Both the position numbers and the translations under genes were made by a program. Shown piece after piece: positions 18,176 to 26,307 of a DNA stretch of 64,000 nt (positions are counted from its first letter, which is position 1; each line of letters opens with the position of its first letter). The DNA is from Ornithinimicrobium faecis. Lineage in GTDB: Bacteria > Actinomycetota > Actinomycetes > Actinomycetales > Dermatophilaceae. The stretch lies in contig NZ_CP099489.1 of the NCBI RefSeq assembly GCF_023923225.1, positions 1,550,001-1,614,000 of the forward strand, written 5' to 3'. The notes under the pieces are model-generated. The model searched no databases. It was given only the letters and a program-made list of their open reading frames with translations, and was not told the origin of the DNA.

Positions 18176-18696
18176 AGCTCCTCCTCCACAAGCACGTCCT
18201 GGCCGATGACCTCGCGCAGCCGGGCCAGGCCCTTGGCGGTCTGGCTCTTCACCGTCCCCGCGGAGCAGCCCATGATCTCGGCCACCGCAGCCACGGGCAG
18301 GTCATCGAAATAGCGCAGCACCACGGCCTGCCGCTGGCGCAGCGGCAGCTGGGCCAGTGCCTCAGCCAGCACCAGGCGGTCGGTGACCGATCCGCTCGGG
18401 TCAGCGTCGGCATACAGATCGGTCTGTATGCCGTCACTCGCCGAGGCGAGATCCGTCGGCTTCTCGCGGGTCCAGAACCGCGCCTTCCAACTGGCGTTGG
18501 TGCGCACCATCACCTGGCGGACATAGGCCTCGGGGTGGCCCTGACTGACCCGTGACCAGTGCGGCCACGTGCGCGCCAGAGCGGTCTGCAGGAGGTCCTC
18601 GGCGCCCGCCGCGTCACCGGTCAGCATCCAGGCGGTGCGCAGCAGGGACGGTGACCGTCCGACCACGAACTCCCGGAACCCGTCCGGCTCACGCAT
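18172..18696 (-). CDS. ECF RNA polymerase sigma factor, SigE (TIGR02983-like) family
   Basis: 174 aa, with sigma-2 (FVVGRSPSLLRTAWMLTGD, AEDLLQTALARTW) and sigma-4 (LPLRQRQAVVLRYFDDLPVAAVAEIMGCSAGTVKSQ) regions. The sequence style matches the actinobacterial 'SigE family' of ECF factors, which is distinct from Mycobacterium SigE. It directs RNA polymerase to stress promoters and is probably held by the membrane protein encoded directly downstream. The ATG follows an AAGGAGG. Target promoters are unknown. Confidence 0.9.
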   Translation of the reverse strand: MREPDGFREFVVGRSPSLLRTAWMLTGDAAGAEDLLQTALARTWPHWSRVSQGHPEAYVRQVMVRTNASWKARFWTREKPTDLASASDGIQTDLYADADPSGSVTDRLVLAEALAQLPLRQRQAVVLRYFDDLPVAAVAEIMGCSAGTVKSQTAKGLARLREVIGQDVLVEEEL

Positions 18697-18753
18697 GTGG
18701 GCCTCCTTGCCTCATGCCCATCTAACCGGCTGGGTCCCGCGATCGGTTGCCCG

Positions 18754-19560
18754 TCAGCGCAGGTGACTGGCCCCGTTGAAGTCGACGACGGCTCCGGAGA
18801 CCCACTCGGCGCCGGGCTCGGCCAGGGCACAAATGGCGGCGGCCACCTCCGGCGCGGTGGCGACCCGCCCGAACGGGCTCTGGGCACGGATCGCATCACC
18901 AGAGTCGCCCTCGAGCAGGCCAGCAGCCATGTCCGTGGCGATGAACCCCGGCGCGATGGACACCACGCCGATGCCGTGCGGAGCCAGCGCGACGGCCATC
19001 GACTGGCCGAAGGCGTGCAGACCTGCCTTGCTGGCGCCATAGGCGGGGATGTCCGGCTCCCCGCGATAGGCCCCGCGCGAGCCCACATTGACGACCCGCC
19101 CGGCGGGGTTGCCCTCAGCCGGCGGCACCTCCAACATGTGGCGCGCCACGCAGAAGGTGAGGTTGGCCGGCCCCATCAGGTTGGTCTCCAGCGTGGTCCG
19201 CCAGACGCGCACCCAGCTGTCGTAGTCGGTGTCGGTGATGCGGTGGTCGCCCCGCCTGCTCCCGCCGCCCTGCGGGTCGAGGAAGAGCGCGGCGTTGTTG
19301 ACCAGCACGTCGATCCGACCCAGGATCTCGGCTGCACCGGCGGCCAGGGCCTGGGTCTCCTCGGGGGAGGAGAGGTCCGCCTGCTGTATGCCGTGCCCCT
19401 CACCCGGGAGGGAGTCGAGCACCTCACGGGCGCGGTCCTCGGCGCCGCGAAAATGGACCACGACCCGGTCGCCGCGCGCGGCGAAGGCTCTTGCCGTGGC
19501 CGCTCCGACGCCTCGTGATGCCCCGGTGACCAGAACGCCCCTGCCGCTGTGCTTGTCCAT
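18754..19560 (-). CDS. SDR-family NAD(P)-dependent oxidoreductase
   Basis: 268 aa. Classical short-chain dehydrogenase features: TGASRGVGAATARA (nucleotide-binding TGxxxGxG), NNAA, the catalytic Ser region GSRGAYRGE, and YxxxK in AYGASKAG. The substrate is unknown. I take ATG 19560 (MDKHSGRG); the frame extends upstream but that part has an Arg-rich composition and is not conserved-looking. It is divergent from the DUF1232 gene. Confidence 0.88.
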   Translation of the reverse strand: MDKHSGRGVLVTGASRGVGAATARAFAARGDRVVVHFRGAEDRAREVLDSLPGEGHGIQQADLSSPEETQALAAGAAEILGRIDVLVNNAALFLDPQGGGSRRGDHRITDTDYDSWVRVWRTTLETNLMGPANLTFCVARHMLEVPPAEGNPAGRVVNVGSRGAYRGEPDIPAYGASKAGLHAFGQSMAVALAPHGIGVVSIAPGFIATDMAAGLLEGDSGDAIRAQSPFGRVATAPEVAAAICALAEPGAEWVSGAVVDFNGASHLR

Positions 19561-19657
19561 GGCGCCCAGCCTAGGGTGGGAATCCTGAGGCCGGGTTGCT
19601 CGTTGGACCCTGCGAGCACCCGTGGCGCGCCCGCGCCCCGCACGAACGGAGCCGACC

Positions 19658-20065
19658 ATGGCACACGCTGCACGCCGACCCCTGCGTTGGGGCGCCCTGA
19701 TGGGTGTTGCCTCCGCGATCCGATCCGCCAGCCGTCCGGGAGCGCCGGGTGTGGGGGAGCGCCTGGCCGCCCTCCCGCGGATGGTGCGCGCGATCATGAC
19801 CAGGAAGTACAGCGGCGTCGACGGCTCCAAACTGCTGATGATGCTGGCCGCGGTCGGTTATGTCGTCAGCCCGATCGACCTGATGCCCGAGGCCATGCTG
19901 TTCATCGCCGGCCTCGGCGACGACGCCCTCGTCGTCGGCTGGCTCGCGGTGACGATCATCAACGCGACTGACGACTTCCTCGACTGGGAGCGCACCGGCG
20001 ACTTCATCCCCGGTCAGGTCTACGACACGACCGGCCAGCAGCCCCCGCACTACGACGTCATCTGA
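19658..20065 (+). CDS. DUF1232 (YkvA-type) membrane protein
   Basis: 135 aa. The DUF1232 core is visible as KYSGVDGSKLLMMLAAVGYVVSPIDLMPEAMLFIAGLGDDALVV, including the family's SPIDLxPE motif. Family members are small membrane proteins of unknown function. ATG 19658 is favoured because of GGAG upstream; GTG 19622 is an alternative. Two tandem 27-bp repeats begin 3 nt after the stop. Confidence 0.85.
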   Translation: MAHAARRPLRWGALMGVASAIRSASRPGAPGVGERLAALPRMVRAIMTRKYSGVDGSKLLMMLAAVGYVVSPIDLMPEAMLFIAGLGDDALVVGWLAVTIINATDDFLDWERTGDFIPGQVYDTTGQQPPHYDVI

Positions 20066-20067
20066 CG

Positions 20068-20121
20068 GCCACGCCGCGGCGACACTGGAGCACTGCCACG
20101 CCGCAGCGACAACGGAGCACT
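20068..20121 (+). repeat. Two tandem 27-bp repeats after the DUF1232 gene
   Basis: GCCACGCCGC... units at 20068-20094 and 20095-20121 differ at about three positions. They follow the stop codon immediately and precede a terminator hairpin, echoing the 3'-end arrays elsewhere in the window but with another unit and period. Confidence 0.7.
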
Positions 20122-20129
20122 GACACGGG

Positions 20130-20166
20130 ACGGGTGGCTGAGTCATCTCCTGACTCAGCCACCCGT
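20130..20166 (+). terminator. Strong terminator hairpin after the DUF1232 gene
   Basis: A perfect 16-bp stem, ACGGGTGGCTGAGTCA (20130-20145) with its complement at 20151-20166 and a 5-nt loop TCTCC. Confidence 0.85.
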
Positions 20167-20313
20167 GGTGTGTCCAGGCGTGTCTGAGGCGTAATTCGGT
20201 TGCCGTCGGACCCCGCTGACGCGCACCATTTAGAGTGGCGCCGATGAGTCGGGCGGCCAACGGTGGTCTGCACCGTGAGCATCACCCATCCCACCCATGA
20301 CGGAGGAACCTCT

Positions 20314-21846
20314 ATGTCTACGCGCACGCCTGCCGCGGCCGCGAACAGCCCCGCCGTGTCAGAGCGCACCCCCGCCGTCGTGATGTGGCTGGTGGCCGCA
20401 GCGTTCGTGGTGATCCTCAACGAGACGATCATGATGAACGCCATTCCCCAGCTGATGGTGGGGTTGGACATTGACGAGGCCGCAGCGCAGTGGCTGTCCA
20501 CCGCGTTCCTGCTGACGATGGCCGCGGTCATCCCGGTGACCGGCTGGTTCCTGCAGCGGGTCAGCACCCGCGCCGCCTTCGCGACCGCGATGAGCGTCTT
20601 CATCATCGGCACGGCCCTGGCGACGATCGCCCCGACCTATCCGGTCCTGCTCGCCGCACGGATCATCCAGGCGTCCGGCACCGCGGTGATGATGCCGCTG
20701 CTGATGACGACCCTGATGACCGTCGTGCCGCAGTCGAACCGCGGCCGCGTCATGGGCAACGTCACGCTGGTGATGTCAGTGGCACCAGCCCTCGGGCCCG
20801 CCGTGTCGGGCCTGCTGCTGGGACTCGGCTCGTGGCGCTTCATGTTCCTCACCGTGCTGCCGATCGCCGTGGTCGTCACGATCCTGGCGCTGCGCAAGCT
20901 GCCCAATGTCGGGGAGCCGCAGCAGGTCAGCATCGACTGGCTCAGCGTGGTCGTGGCCGCGCTCGGCTTCGGTGGGCTGGTGTTCGGGCTGAGCCGGTTT
21001 GGTCAGGGCCTGGGTGCCCAGCCGTGGGTGATGGTCGGAGTCAGCGTGCTCGCCATCCTCGGCTTCGTGCTCCGTCAGTTGCACCTGCAGCGCCGGGGCA
21101 ACCCGCTGCTGGACCTGCGCACCTTCCGCCGCCCGGTGTTCACCAAGGCCGTGGTGCTATTGTCCGTGTCCTTCATGGCGATGCTCGGCGCCATGATGCT
21201 GCTGCCGCTCTATCTGCAGCAGGCACGGGGCCTCTCCGCACTGGAGGCCGGTCTGATGGTGATGCCCGGTGGCATCGCGATGGGCCTGCTCGGCCCGCGC
21301 GTGGGCCACATCTTCGACCGGTTCGGCAGCCGTCTGCTGATCATCCCCGGCGCGGTGGGCATCGCGCTCGCGATGGGGTCGCTCACCCTGATCGACATCA
21401 ACACGCCCTACTGGCAGATCCTGGTCGCCCACCTGGTCCTGATGATCAGCCTGGCCGGGGTGTTCACTCCGACGTTCACGCTGGGGCTGGGCGACGTGCC
21501 GGCGCATCTGTACTCCCACGCGAGCTCGCTGCTGGGCACTCTCCAGCAGGTGGCCGGGGCTCTCGGCACCGCGATCGTGATCACGATCATGACTGCCCAG
21601 GCCAACCGGCTGGTCGCTGGTGGCACCCCGCCGCTCGAGGCGACAGTCGAGGGCATGCGCTGGGGCTTTGTGTTCGGCGCAGTCATTGCGCTGGTCGTGG
21701 TCGGTCTGGTGCTGTTGATGCCCAACCGGCTGCCAGACAGTGAGCCGGAGGTGGAGTCTGCGGGGGAGCAGGAGGGTGAGCTCGCCGAGGAGATGCCGGA
21801 CCTTGGTGTCGCGGAAGCCCTTCCCGTCCACGGGGATCCCCACTAG
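20314..21846 (+). CDS. DHA2-family (EmrB/QacA) MFS drug exporter
   Basis: 510 aa, with 14 hydrophobic segments expected for DHA2 proton antiporters. The N-terminal half shows NETIMMNAIPQLM (helix 1), QWLSTAFLLTMAAVIPVTGWFLQR (motif A region) and GPAVSGLLLGLGSWRFMFL (motif C type). It likely exports hydrophobic drugs. ATG 20314 is preceded by GGAGGAA; the earlier GTG 20263 is rejected for lack of a ribosome site. The last 35 residues are Glu-rich and cytoplasmic. No linked TetR or MarR regulator is seen. Confidence 0.9.
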   Translation: MSTRTPAAAANSPAVSERTPAVVMWLVAAAFVVILNETIMMNAIPQLMVGLDIDEAAAQWLSTAFLLTMAAVIPVTGWFLQRVSTRAAFATAMSVFIIGTALATIAPTYPVLLAARIIQASGTAVMMPLLMTTLMTVVPQSNRGRVMGNVTLVMSVAPALGPAVSGLLLGLGSWRFMFLTVLPIAVVVTILALRKLPNVGEPQQVSIDWLSVVVAALGFGGLVFGLSRFGQGLGAQPWVMVGVSVLAILGFVLRQLHLQRRGNPLLDLRTFRRPVFTKAVVLLSVSFMAMLGAMMLLPLYLQQARGLSALEAGLMVMPGGIAMGLLGPRVGHIFDRFGSRLLIIPGAVGIALAMGSLTLIDINTPYWQILVAHLVLMISLAGVFTPTFTLGLGDVPAHLYSHASSLLGTLQQVAGALGTAIVITIMTAQANRLVAGGTPPLEATVEGMRWGFVFGAVIALVVVGLVLLMPNRLPDSEPEVESAGEQEGELAEEMPDLGVAEALPVHGDPH

Positions 21847-21851
21847 GGTGA

Positions 21852-21886
21852 CCGTGGAGTTGCGCGGAGGCGGAGCAACTCCACGG
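21852..21886 (+). terminator. Terminator hairpin after the MFS gene
   Basis: CCGTGGAGTTGC (21852-21863) pairs with GCAACTCCACGG (21875-21886), a perfect 12-bp stem with an 11-nt loop, starting 5 bp after the stop. Confidence 0.8.
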
Positions 21887-21943
21887 CGTCCCGTGAGGCA
21901 CGCGGGGGCGCATCCCGTGACCGCCTGACCAAAGAGGTGCCCG

Positions 21944-22723
21944 ATGTCCGTTCCCCCTTCCCCGCACGACTCTCCAACCGGGAGCAATCCCTCCTCAGGC
22001 GCGGGCGGCCATGCTCCGCCACCGCCTCCCGGTGACTTCCAGCAACAGCCTCCGCAGGGTGGGCACCAGCCTCCGCCCCCGCCTCCGGGTGGCTACCAGC
22101 AACAGCCTCCGCAGGGTGGCTACCAGCAGCAGCCTCCGCCGCCCCAGGGTGGCTACCAGCAGCAGCCTCCGCAGGGTGGCTACCAGGCCGCGCCCGGTCC
22201 GCACTACGCTGCGGCAGGCGGCGGAGTTGGCCAGCCAGCCGAGCTGATGGACCGGTTTCTCGCCCGCCTCATCGACTACGTGATCCTGTTTGTCTTCAAC
22301 ATGCTCGTGATCGGCTTCCTGCTCATCAGCGTCATCATGGGCAGCTCCGCCGGCATGTTCGGCTTCGGCGGGGGCGGTTTCCTGTCGGGCGTGGTCAGCT
22401 CGGTGCTGTTCTCCGCTGTCTACCTGGGCTATTTCGCCTATCTGGAGTCCAGCCGCGGGCAGACCGTGGGCAAGATGCTCATGAAGCTGCAGACACGTGG
22501 CCCCGGCGGCGGCAAGCCGACCATGGAGCAGGCCGTGCGCCGCAACATCTGGGTCGCCCTGGGCATCCTCGGGGTCATCCCGTTCATCGGCGGGTTCATC
22601 GGTGGCCTGGCCCAGCTGGCAGCGGTGATCCTCATCGCGGTCGGCATCAGCGGTGACACCGCCGGCCGGCGCGGCTGGCACGACACGTTTGCCGGAGGCA
22701 CGCAGGTCGTCAAGATCGGCTGA
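21944..22723 (+). CDS. RDD-family membrane protein with Pro/Gln/Gly-rich N-terminus
   Basis: 259 aa. Residues 1-95 are a low-complexity cytoplasmic tail built from repeats of the type PPQGGYQQQ; the DNA repeats at about 33 and 36 bp. From residue 100 an RDD domain follows (ELMDRFLARLIDYVILFVFNMLV, then GQTVGKMLMKLQTR), with three or four transmembrane helices. RDD proteins have been linked to ion transport and osmotic stress, but the role here is unknown. ATG 21944 follows AAAGAGG. A terminator and then a 32-bp repeat array follow. Confidence 0.87.
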   Translation: MSVPPSPHDSPTGSNPSSGAGGHAPPPPPGDFQQQPPQGGHQPPPPPPGGYQQQPPQGGYQQQPPPPQGGYQQQPPQGGYQAAPGPHYAAAGGGVGQPAELMDRFLARLIDYVILFVFNMLVIGFLLISVIMGSSAGMFGFGGGGFLSGVVSSVLFSAVYLGYFAYLESSRGQTVGKMLMKLQTRGPGGGKPTMEQAVRRNIWVALGILGVIPFIGGFIGGLAQLAAVILIAVGISGDTAGRRGWHDTFAGGTQVVKIG

Positions 22724-22745
22724 GCCACACCACGCTCGACGCACA

Positions 22746-22774
22746 GAACCGGCGGGCCATGGGCTCGCCGGTTC
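22746..22774 (+). terminator. Terminator hairpin after the RDD gene
   Basis: GAACCGGCGGGCC (22746-22758) pairs with GGCTCGCCGGTTC (22762-22774) with one mismatch and a 3-nt loop. Confidence 0.75.
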
Positions 22775-22783
22775 CGTGTCTGT

Positions 22784-22910
22784 CAGGCGTGCGAGACCGC
22801 TACGAGGATGCGGGTCAGGCGTACGAAACCTTTACGAAAATGCGGGTCAGGCGTGCGAGACCTCTATCAAAATGCGGGTGGGGCGTGCGAGACCTTTATT
22901 AATTTGCGCC
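22784..22910 (+). repeat. Four tandem 32-bp repeat units at the S9 peptidase 3' end (family 1)
   Basis: Units at 22784-22815, 22816-22847, 22848-22879 and 22880-22910 are head-to-tail with no spacers. The consensus starts CAGGCGTGCGAGACC and ends in an A-rich stretch followed by ATGCGGGT. The last unit diverges at its 3' end (TTATTAATTTGCGCC) and contains, on the minus strand, the S9 peptidase TAA stop at 22899-22901. In that gene's sense the units form its 3' untranslated region. The same core repeats after hrpA and across rsmH/ftsL. Confidence 0.92.
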
Positions 22911-25043
22911 GGTGGCCTCATCCTCCGCCTCGGCGGCGGCAGCAGCGCGCAGCTGCTTGTCCGTCGGTGCGCTGCGGCCCAGCTCGACCGGCAGCTCCGG
23001 GGCGTCCGATCCGAGCACGTGCTCGGTCAGGAAGCCGGAGACCACCTGATACCAGATCTTCGCGTGCTGAGGCGTGAGGATCCAGTGGTTCTCGTTGGGG
23101 AAATACAGGAAGCGGTGCACGGTTGATCCGTCATCAGCGGCGGGTCGACCGGAGTGGGCGAGCAGTTCATACCAGAGCCGCAGGCCCTCACCGATCGGGA
23201 CGCGATAGTCCTTGTCGCCGTGGATCACCAGCACCGGAGTGACGATCTTGTCCACCGACAGGTGCGGGCTGTTGGCCTCGCCCATCTCGCGGGTCATCTC
23301 CCGCTGCCAGAAGAACGACGCGTCGGTCGTGGGACCGAACTGGTCCAGGGCCCAGAGTGAGGCGTGCGTGACGATCGCCTTGAACCGATCCGTGTGTCCC
23401 GCAACCCAGTTGGCCATGTAGCCACCGAACGACCCGCCCATTGCGGCCGTGCGGGTCTCGTCGATGTCATCGCGGGCCACCACGTGGTCGGTGATCGACA
23501 TCAGGTCCTCATAAGGCGCCTTCCCCCACGAGCCCCAGCCGCGCTGGATGAAGTCCCGGCCATAGCCGGTGGACAGCGCGGGGTCCGGCATCAGCACGGC
23601 ATAGCCCTGGGCGGTCAGCAGCCACGGGTTCCAGCGCCAGGTCCATGCGTTCCACGAGCCGAGCGGCCCGCCGTGGATCCAGAGCAGCAACGGGTGGGGC
23701 CCCTCGCCCTCGGGCAGGGCCAGCCAACCGCGCACCCGGGTGCCGTCGGCGGCCGTGGTCTCGACATCCTCCAGGCGACCGGGGATCTCCGGACGCTCGA
23801 CCGGGCCGGGCAGCGGGGTTGCCTCGCCGGTGCCCAGGGCGATCGACACGACCTCGGCGGGGAAGAGATAACTGGACCGCACGGCATACGCCGTCGTGCC
23901 GTCGGGGGCGACGACGACCTCGCTGTAGGCCGAGTCGTCCGTCGTCACCTGGCGCACCGCCCCGGTGGCCACCTCGATCGAGAAGATGGGGGAGCGGCCG
24001 TTGTCGTCGGCGATGACCAGGACGTTCTGGCCGTCCGGCAGCCAGGCAGCAGGGCTGGCCCAACGGTCCCAGTCGGCCGCGAGCGGGCTCAGCTCACTGG
24101 AGGCCAGGTCCAGCACGTGCAGCTGCGGCGCCGGCGCCTGCTCGGGGGTGCTCTTGCGGTCGACGACGATGACGGCCCGGGTGCTGTCCGGGCTGATCAG
24201 CGCGCCATAGAACTCGTGGTCCGGCTCGTCGCACAGGACGGTCTGCTCGCCGGTGGCCAGGTCGATGCGCACCAGCTGGCTGCGCTGGTCGCCGCGAGCC
24301 TCGGGCACGGTCAGCGACACCAGCGCGAAGGTCCCGTCCGGGCTGACCACGGGGGCGCCGTCGCGCATCCGGGCGCCGACGCCCTCGCTGACCCGGCGCA
24401 GCTGCAGCGGGGCCACGTGGTCGGTCGTGGTGGGTCGCTTCGGCGTCTCGTCCGCAGCCGGCTCGGCCACGAACAGCTGCGGTGCGCTCGGCCCGAGGTC
24501 GGCATCCCAGTGCCGCACCGGATAGCCGTCGTGCAGGATCGCCTGCACGCCACCGTCCTTGCGCGCCTTGTGAATTGCGGCATGCGTCTTCTCATCGGTG
24601 GCGCCCGGCAGCTGGCTGGCCACGACCACGGTCACGTCGGCGTCGTGGGCGCACAGGACCTGGCCGACGCCACCGGGGCGGGACAGCACCACGCGGGCCT
24701 CACCGCCGCCGGCCGGGATCTCCCACAGGGCCGCCTCGGGAGTGTCCTCGTCGGCCTCCGGGTCGGGGCGGGCCGAGGTGAAATAGAGCGTGCCCGTGCT
24801 GCTGAACGCGGCGCCGGCCTCGCCCTTGGCGCTGCGGGTGATGCGGTATGCCGACTGCTCGCCCCGCGGGTCCAGCCCCCAGAGTGCGGTGGCATAGCCG
24901 GTGCCGGCCTTGGTGATGGTGGACACGGTGGTCACCAGACGCGTCCCGTCGGGGCTGAGTGCCAGGCCCCCGAGGCGCGGCATCGCGACATACTGGTCGA
25001 GGTCATGGAAAATCGTGGAAGACGTCTGTGGCTCCGAACTCAT
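22899..25043 (-). CDS. S9-family prolyl oligopeptidase/acylaminoacyl-peptidase-like
   Basis: 714 aa from ATG 25043, with GGAAAG upstream; an in-frame extension upstream is not conserved-looking. Residues 1-420 form a beta-propeller (repeats such as LALSPDGTRL and PVVSPDGTFALVS), and the alpha/beta-hydrolase domain follows with nucleophile S538 in GGSFGGYM. The Asp is in HGDKDYRVPI and the His in NENHWIL, completing the triad. It cleaves short peptides, probably in the cytosol since no signal peptide is seen. Tyr codons are about 80% TAT. The final Gly-Ala-Asn-TAA lies in a 32-bp repeat unit. Confidence 0.92.
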   Translation of the reverse strand: MSSEPQTSSTIFHDLDQYVAMPRLGGLALSPDGTRLVTTVSTITKAGTGYATALWGLDPRGEQSAYRITRSAKGEAGAAFSSTGTLYFTSARPDPEADEDTPEAALWEIPAGGGEARVVLSRPGGVGQVLCAHDADVTVVVASQLPGATDEKTHAAIHKARKDGGVQAILHDGYPVRHWDADLGPSAPQLFVAEPAADETPKRPTTTDHVAPLQLRRVSEGVGARMRDGAPVVSPDGTFALVSLTVPEARGDQRSQLVRIDLATGEQTVLCDEPDHEFYGALISPDSTRAVIVVDRKSTPEQAPAPQLHVLDLASSELSPLAADWDRWASPAAWLPDGQNVLVIADDNGRSPIFSIEVATGAVRQVTTDDSAYSEVVVAPDGTTAYAVRSSYLFPAEVVSIALGTGEATPLPGPVERPEIPGRLEDVETTAADGTRVRGWLALPEGEGPHPLLLWIHGGPLGSWNAWTWRWNPWLLTAQGYAVLMPDPALSTGYGRDFIQRGWGSWGKAPYEDLMSITDHVVARDDIDETRTAAMGGSFGGYMANWVAGHTDRFKAIVTHASLWALDQFGPTTDASFFWQREMTREMGEANSPHLSVDKIVTPVLVIHGDKDYRVPIGEGLRLWYELLAHSGRPAADDGSTVHRFLYFPNENHWILTPQHAKIWYQVVSGFLTEHVLGSDAPELPVELGRSAPTDKQLRAAAAAEAEDEATGAN

Positions 25044-25238
25044 ACGGTCTTTCCTATCACTGCGCGGCCCCACAAAGATCAACGGCGCCCGTGCTGACTG
25101 ATGTGCGCTGGCTGATCGGCACGCCGTGGGGTGCCAGGTGACCCGCCCCAGAGGTGACGGGCACGGCATACTGAGGGGCCGGGGAATCTGTGGCGCACCC
25201 GCGGCGTTGTGCGTGTAGAAGATCTGAGGAGGACTTTC

Positions 25239-26165
25239 GTGATCGAGCCGAGTTCGCTGTACCGCCTGGAGACCGACTCCGCGAGGCAGCCGCTGCATGC
25301 CCCCCTGCTCCACGTCTCGCTGGAGGGGTTCATGGACGCGGGCAACGTGCGCAGCCAGGTGACTGAGCACCTGCTGGAGCACCTGGAGCACACGGTCGTT
25401 GCGTCCTTCGACATGGACAGCCTGATCGACTACCGCGCGCGGCGTCCCCAGATGACCTTTGACCGCGACAACTACTCGACCTTCGAGGACCCGTCGCTGA
25501 TCCTCTATCGCGTGATCGACCGCTCGGGCGAGCCGTTCCTGCTGCTGGACGGGCTGGAGCCGGACTTCCACTGGGAGGCGTTCGCCGAGGCGGTGCACCA
25601 GTTGTGCCTCGGCTTTGGCGTGCGCCGCATGGTGTCCGCACAGGGCGTGCCGATGGCCGTCCCGCACACCCGCCCCATCGGGGTCACCCGCTTTGCCAGC
25701 GATCGCGAGCTGATCGGCGACGTCGACCCGCTGTTCGGGACCGTCCAGGTGCCCGGCAGCGCCGAGGCCCTGCTGCACCTCCGCCTGGGCGAGGCCGGCG
25801 TGGAGACGATGGGTGCCGCCGTGCACGTGCCGCACTATCTGGCCGAGGCGCGCTTCGGTGACGCCGCCGTCGCGGCGCTCGACACCCTGGTGGGCTTCAG
25901 CGGCGCCGACCTGCCCCGCGACCAGCTCGTGGCCGCGGCCGGGCTCAACCGTGCCGACATCGCCAAGGAGCTGACTCAGAACGAGGACGCCGCCGAGGTC
26001 GTCTCTGCCCTGGAGCAGCGCTATGACCGGTTCGTCGAGGGCCAGCGCAAGCGCAGCCTGCTCGCGGCCGAGGTCGGCGACCTGCCCAGCGCCGACGAGA
26101 TCGGGGCCCAGTTCGAGGACTTCCTGCGCGAGCAGACCGACACGGACAGCCCCGAGACGGAATAG
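25239..26165 (+). CDS. PAC2-family protein (proteasome-assembly-chaperone fold)
   Basis: 308 aa. GTG 25239 sits after GAGGAGGA, which decides the start over GTG 25209. The N-terminal 230 residues have the PAC2 pattern (PLLHVSLEGFMDAGN, then LLDGLEPDFHWEAF, GVRRMVSAQGVPMAVPHTRP, and PHYLAEARFGDAA). A helical Glu-rich tail follows. PAC2 proteins are widespread in actinobacteria that carry the Pup-proteasome system; the exact role is unproven. A strong terminator lies just after the stop, then an inverted-repeat element shared with another locus. Confidence 0.85.
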   Translation: MIEPSSLYRLETDSARQPLHAPLLHVSLEGFMDAGNVRSQVTEHLLEHLEHTVVASFDMDSLIDYRARRPQMTFDRDNYSTFEDPSLILYRVIDRSGEPFLLLDGLEPDFHWEAFAEAVHQLCLGFGVRRMVSAQGVPMAVPHTRPIGVTRFASDRELIGDVDPLFGTVQVPGSAEALLHLRLGEAGVETMGAAVHVPHYLAEARFGDAAVAALDTLVGFSGADLPRDQLVAAAGLNRADIAKELTQNEDAAEVVSALEQRYDRFVEGQRKRSLLAAEVGDLPSADEIGAQFEDFLREQTDTDSPETE

Positions 26166-26181
26166 TCTTCACACCGACCAA

Positions 26182-26224
26182 CAACAAGGGCCCCGACGCG
26201 CACTGCGTGTCGGGGCCCTTGTTG
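26182..26224 (+). terminator. Strong terminator between convergent PAC2 and subtilase genes
   Basis: A 19-bp stem with one mismatch: CAACAAGGGCCCCGACGCG (26182-26200) with CGTGTCGGGGCCCTTGTTG (26206-26224) and a 5-nt loop. Confidence 0.88.
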
Positions 26225-26237
26225 GTGGGGGTATCGC

Positions 26238-26307
26238 TGACCTCGCGAAGCGGACCTTGCATCTTCCGCCCCCTGCGCGGAAAACCAAGGTCCACTTCGC
26301 AAGGTCA
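26238..26307. repeat. Inverted-repeat element, copy A, overlapping the subtilase stop codon
   Basis: Two 22-bp arms, 26238-26259 and 26286-26307, pair with two mismatches; the left arm starts TGACCTCGCGAAG and the right arm ends TTCGCAAGGTCA. The inner part (CTTCCGC / GCGGAAA) extends the stem. The TGA stop of the minus-strand subtilase (26305-26307) is the last triplet of the right arm. A second copy at 32616-32685 has the same position relative to its neighbours. It may act as a bidirectional terminator or be a small mobile or REP-like element. Confidence 0.88.

Noticed and set aside
22784..22910. A CRISPR array
   Set aside because: The 32-bp units abut with no spacers, there are no cas genes nearby, and the units also occur inside rsmH coding sequence.
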